Assembly: GCA_039798885.1 (NCBI GenBank) | Contig: JBDKFE010000061.1 | Location: forward strand, 1-64,000 | Source: Paragemmobacter sp039798885 | Lineage (GTDB): Bacteria; Pseudomonadota; Alphaproteobacteria; Rhodobacterales; Rhodobacteraceae | DNA: 64,000 nt | Direction: 5' to 3' | Part shown: piece by piece, positions 61,564 through 64,000 of the stretch | Layout of the letters: every line of letters begins with the position of its first letter | Numbering within the stretch: position 1 is the first letter of the stretch | Translations under genes and position numbers: made by a program | Notes under the pieces: model-generated | Seen by the model: the letters and a program-made list of their open reading frames with translations, nothing else | Database searches by the model: none | Told to the model about the DNA's origin: nothing

Positions 61564-62370
61564 ATGAGCACGATCCTCGACCGCATCAAGGCCTACAAGC
61601 TAGAGGAAGTCGCCGCCCGCAAGGCGCAGCGCTCCCTCCACGACCTTGAAGAGGCCGCCAATGCCGCCCCTGCCCCCCGCGGCTTTGCCCGCGCCCTGAC
61701 CGAGGCCGCGCAGACCGGTTACGGCCTGATCGCCGAGATCAAGAAGGCCAGCCCCTCCAAGGGCCTGATCCGCGCCGATTTCGACCCGCCCGCCCTCGCC
61801 CGCGCCTATGAGGCCGGGGGGGCCACCTGTCTGTCGGTCCTGACCGACGGTCCCAGCTTCCAAGGCGCGGATGAATACCTGACGCAGGCGCATGAGGCGA
61901 CGGCCCTGCCCTGCCTGCGCAAGGATTTCATCTACGACCCCTATCAGATCACCGAGGCGCGGGGCCTGCACGCCGACTCCATCCTCCTTATCATGGCCTC
62001 GCTCAGCGACAGTCAGGCGGCCGAGCTGGAAGATGCCGCCTTCCACTGGGGCATGGACGTGCTGATCGAAGTGCATGACCAACAGGAACTGGACCGCGCA
62101 GCGCGGCTGAAATCCCCACTGATCGGGATCAACAACCGCAACCTCCACACCTTCGAGGTGACGCTGGACACCACCCGCACCCTCGCCCGCCGGGTGCCCG
62201 AGGATCGGCTGATCATCGCCGAAAGCGGGCTCTACACCCCCGACGACCTTGCCGACCTCGCCCGCTATGGCGCGCGCTGCTTCCTCATCGGCGAAAGCCT
62301 GATGCGCCAGAAGGATGTCGAGGCCGCGACCCGCACCATCCTTTCCCGCCCCCTGACGGGACAACGCTGA
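61564..62370 (+). CDS. trpC: Indole-3-glycerol-phosphate synthase
   Basis: 268 residues. A TIM barrel with IAEIKKASPSKGLIRADFDP near 58-77, LRKDFIYDPYQITEAR near 118, IGINNRNLHTFEV near 190 and IIAESGL near 218. It forms indole-glycerol phosphate from CdRP. The start MSTILDRIKAYKLEEVAARK at 61564 is used. Its stop overlaps the moaC start (TGATG). Confidence 0.97.
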   Translation: MSTILDRIKAYKLEEVAARKAQRSLHDLEEAANAAPAPRGFARALTEAAQTGYGLIAEIKKASPSKGLIRADFDPPALARAYEAGGATCLSVLTDGPSFQGADEYLTQAHEATALPCLRKDFIYDPYQITEARGLHADSILLIMASLSDSQAAELEDAAFHWGMDVLIEVHDQQELDRAARLKSPLIGINNRNLHTFEVTLDTTRTLARRVPEDRLIIAESGLYTPDDLADLARYGARCFLIGESLMRQKDVEAATRTILSRPLTGQR

Positions 62371-62852
62371 TGGCCGACCCGCTGACGCATTTCGACGATC
62401 AGGGCCATGCCCATATGGTCGATGTCTCGGGCAAGCCGGTGACAGACCGCACCGCGATTGCCGAAGGCTGCGTCGTCATGACGGCGGAAACGCTGGCCCT
62501 CGTGACCGAAGGCCGGGCCAAGAAGGGCGACGTGCTGGGCGTTGCGCGCCTTGCCGGGATCATGGGCGCGAAAAGGACCTCTGAGCTGATCCCCCTCTGC
62601 CATCCCTTGCCCATCACCAAGGTCGCGCTGGACCTTGTGCCCGACCCCGCCCTTCCCGGCATCCGCATCACCGCAACCGTCAAGACCGGCGGTCAAACCG
62701 GGGTCGAGATGGAGGCGCTGACCGCCGTTTCCGTCGCCTGCCTCACGGTCTATGACATGCTCAAGGCCGCCGAAAAGGCCATGCGGATCGAAGGCATCCG
62801 CCTGCTGATGAAGGACGGCGGCAAATCCGGCCGGTTCGAGGCGGGCGCATGA
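62370..62852 (+). CDS. moaC: Cyclic pyranopterin monophosphate synthase
   Basis: 160 residues. HMVDVSGKPVTDRTAIAEG near 12-30, RLAGIMGAKRTSELIPLCHP near 57-76 and GVEMEALTAVSVACLTVYDM near 112 are the MoaC signatures. It converts the MoaA product to cPMP in molybdenum cofactor synthesis. It overlaps trpC by one base and moeA by 4 bases, giving a tightly coupled operon. Confidence 0.97.
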   Translation: MADPLTHFDDQGHAHMVDVSGKPVTDRTAIAEGCVVMTAETLALVTEGRAKKGDVLGVARLAGIMGAKRTSELIPLCHPLPITKVALDLVPDPALPGIRITATVKTGGQTGVEMEALTAVSVACLTVYDMLKAAEKAMRIEGIRLLMKDGGKSGRFEAGA

Positions 62853-64000
62853 TCTCGGTCGACGAGGCTTTGGCGCGCTGCTTCGCGCTGACCCGCGCGC
62901 TGCCCACCGAAACCGTCCCCCTGCGCGCCGCCGTTGGCCGCGTCATGCCAGAACCCGCCGTCGCGCGGCTGACTCAACCGCCCTTCCCCGCGTCGGCCAT
63001 GGACGGCTATGCGCTGCAAGGCGACCCCGCCCCTGGCGACCGCTTCACCGTGATCGGAGAGGCGGGCGCAGGCCACGCCTTCGCAGGCACCATCGGCCCC
63101 GGACAGGCCATCCGCATCTTCACCGGCGCCCCCGTCCCCGAAGGCGCCACCCGCGTCGTGATCCAAGAGGATGTCGTCGCCGAAGGCCGCAGCATCACGA
63201 TCCGCCCCAATGCCGACAAGGGCACCCATATCCGCCCCGCCGGTCAGGATTTCCGCCAAGGCGACACCCTGTCTCCCCGCCGCCTGCGGCCCAATGACGT
63301 GGCGCTGCTGGCCTCTATGAACATCCCCGATGTCACCGTCACCCGCCGCCCCGTCGTCGCCATCATCCCCACCGGGGACGAGCTGGTGATGCCCGGCGAA
63401 ACCCCGCGCGCGGATCAGATCATCGCGTCGAACAGCTACGCTCTCGCCGCCATGGTCGAGGCAGAGGGAGCCGAATCCCGCCTCCTCCCCATCGCCCGCG
63501 ACACGGAAGAAGAGCTGTTCACCGTCCTGTCCATGGCCGAAGGCGCCGACCTTGTCGTCACCATCGGCGGCGCGTCGGTGGGGGACCACGACCTTGTGGG
63601 TCGCGTGGCCGAAAGCATGGGGATGGAGCGCGCCTTCTACAAGATCGCCATGCGCCCCGGCAAACCGCTGATGGCGGGCCGCCTGCGCGGCATCCCGATG
63701 CTGGGCCTGCCCGGAAACCCCGTGTCGTCCATCGTCTGCGGTCACCTGTTCCTGCTGCCCATGGTCCGCGCCCTGTTGGGCCTTGGCGAACATGCCCCGG
63801 CAACCCGCCGCGCCCTTCTCGCGCAGGACACCCCCGCCAACGGCCCCCGCACCCATTACATGCGCGCCCGCCTGTCCCCCGGCCCCGGCCTGCCGCTGAT
63901 CACCCCCTTCGACCGTCAGGACAGCGCGCTTCTGACGATCCTGACCGAAGCCGACGCCCTTATGATCCACGCCAAGGACGGCCCCGCCCTGCCTGCGGGG
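62849..64000 (+). CDS. moeA: Molybdopterin molybdenumtransferase MoeA (partial, 3' end missing)
   Basis: 384 codons are visible from ATG 62849 to the window end, with no stop. MoeA features: PPFPASAMDGYAL near 46-58, IFTGAPVPEGATRVV near 90, IIPTGDELVMPGE near 171, and the catalytic GGASVGDHDLVG near 238, then LPGNPVSS near 288. It inserts molybdate into molybdopterin. It overlaps moaC by four bases. Roughly the last 10-20 residues probably lie beyond the window. Confidence 0.95.
   Translation, partial: MISVDEALARCFALTRALPTETVPLRAAVGRVMPEPAVARLTQPPFPASAMDGYALQGDPAPGDRFTVIGEAGAGHAFAGTIGPGQAIRIFTGAPVPEGATRVVIQEDVVAEGRSITIRPNADKGTHIRPAGQDFRQGDTLSPRRLRPNDVALLASMNIPDVTVTRRPVVAIIPTGDELVMPGETPRADQIIASNSYALAAMVEAEGAESRLLPIARDTEEELFTVLSMAEGADLVVTIGGASVGDHDLVGRVAESMGMERAFYKIAMRPGKPLMAGRLRGIPMLGLPGNPVSSIVCGHLFLLPMVRALLGLGEHAPATRRALLAQDTPANGPRTHYMRARLSPGPGLPLITPFDRQDSALLTILTEADALMIHAKDGPALPAG

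Noticed and set aside
1..64000. CRISPR arrays, insertion sequences, prophage or rRNA
   Set aside because: No regularly spaced direct repeats, transposase, integrase, structural phage gene or rRNA sequence was seen.

Overview
The window is high-GC DNA with the gene content of an aerobic alphaproteobacterium of the order Rhodobacterales (Rhodobacteraceae). The signs are a DUF1476/zeta-type F1-ATPase inhibitor, tandem CSD cold-shock protein, SspB with a ClpX-binding tail, a ppiD-trpE block beside trpGDC-moaC-moeA, bmt-type homocysteine methyltransferase, dctBD, and a methylated-amine catabolic island. It looks chromosomal: two tRNAs, no rRNA, no insertion sequence, no CRISPR and no recognisable prophage. 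The species cannot be named from sequence alone.

Layout. 1-2474: partial tRNA-Thr, a zinc alcohol dehydrogenase and purS/purC, all on the minus strand. 2668-8102: ATPase inhibitor, bmt, lysC and ptsP (plus). 8181-16805: EcsC and GNAT (minus), flavin reductase, a DddQ-like cupin, mtnP, an M15 peptidase, apt, chrA, sspB and fumC. 16910-21363: three small proteins, a P450/membrane-hydrolase pair, ccdA and tusA. 21547-28665: rne, dctD, dctB and purQ (minus).

28739-40748 is a trimethylamine (TMA) degradation island. tmm oxidises TMA to TMAO, tdm demethylates TMAO to dimethylamine and formaldehyde, and dmmDABC oxidises dimethylamine to methylamine. The GcvT-type domains in Tdm and DmmD probably hand formaldehyde to tetrahydrofolate. 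An AraC/GlxA-type regulator, an EamA exporter and an APC permease are embedded. No TMAO ABC transporter or monomethylamine genes are in the window.

41065-45877 is a compact signalling module: a response regulator with a degenerate GGDEF-like domain, a LuxI-type acyl-homoserine-lactone synthase with no LuxR beside it, a small unknown protein, a membrane histidine kinase, an Hpt protein and a single-domain response regulator. This cluster is the best candidate for an under-described system.

46164-64000 is mostly housekeeping: XRE-cupin regulator, selO, a periplasmic Mo-cofactor-fold protein, tRNA-Pro, DUF192, cold-shock protein, pdxH, fabI, lysE, gpt, an aminotransferase, ppiD, trpE, a divergent polysaccharide deacetylase (antisense), then trpG-trpD-trpC-moaC-moeA, with moeA cut by the window end.

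Intergenic regions carry several repeat families: AT-rich and GC-rich perfect palindromes, a 90-base GC-rich element in two copies, a 43-base element in two copies, and a recurring GAGGATATTT-type element. Most lie just downstream of genes and probably act as terminators or mRNA 3'-end stabilisers.
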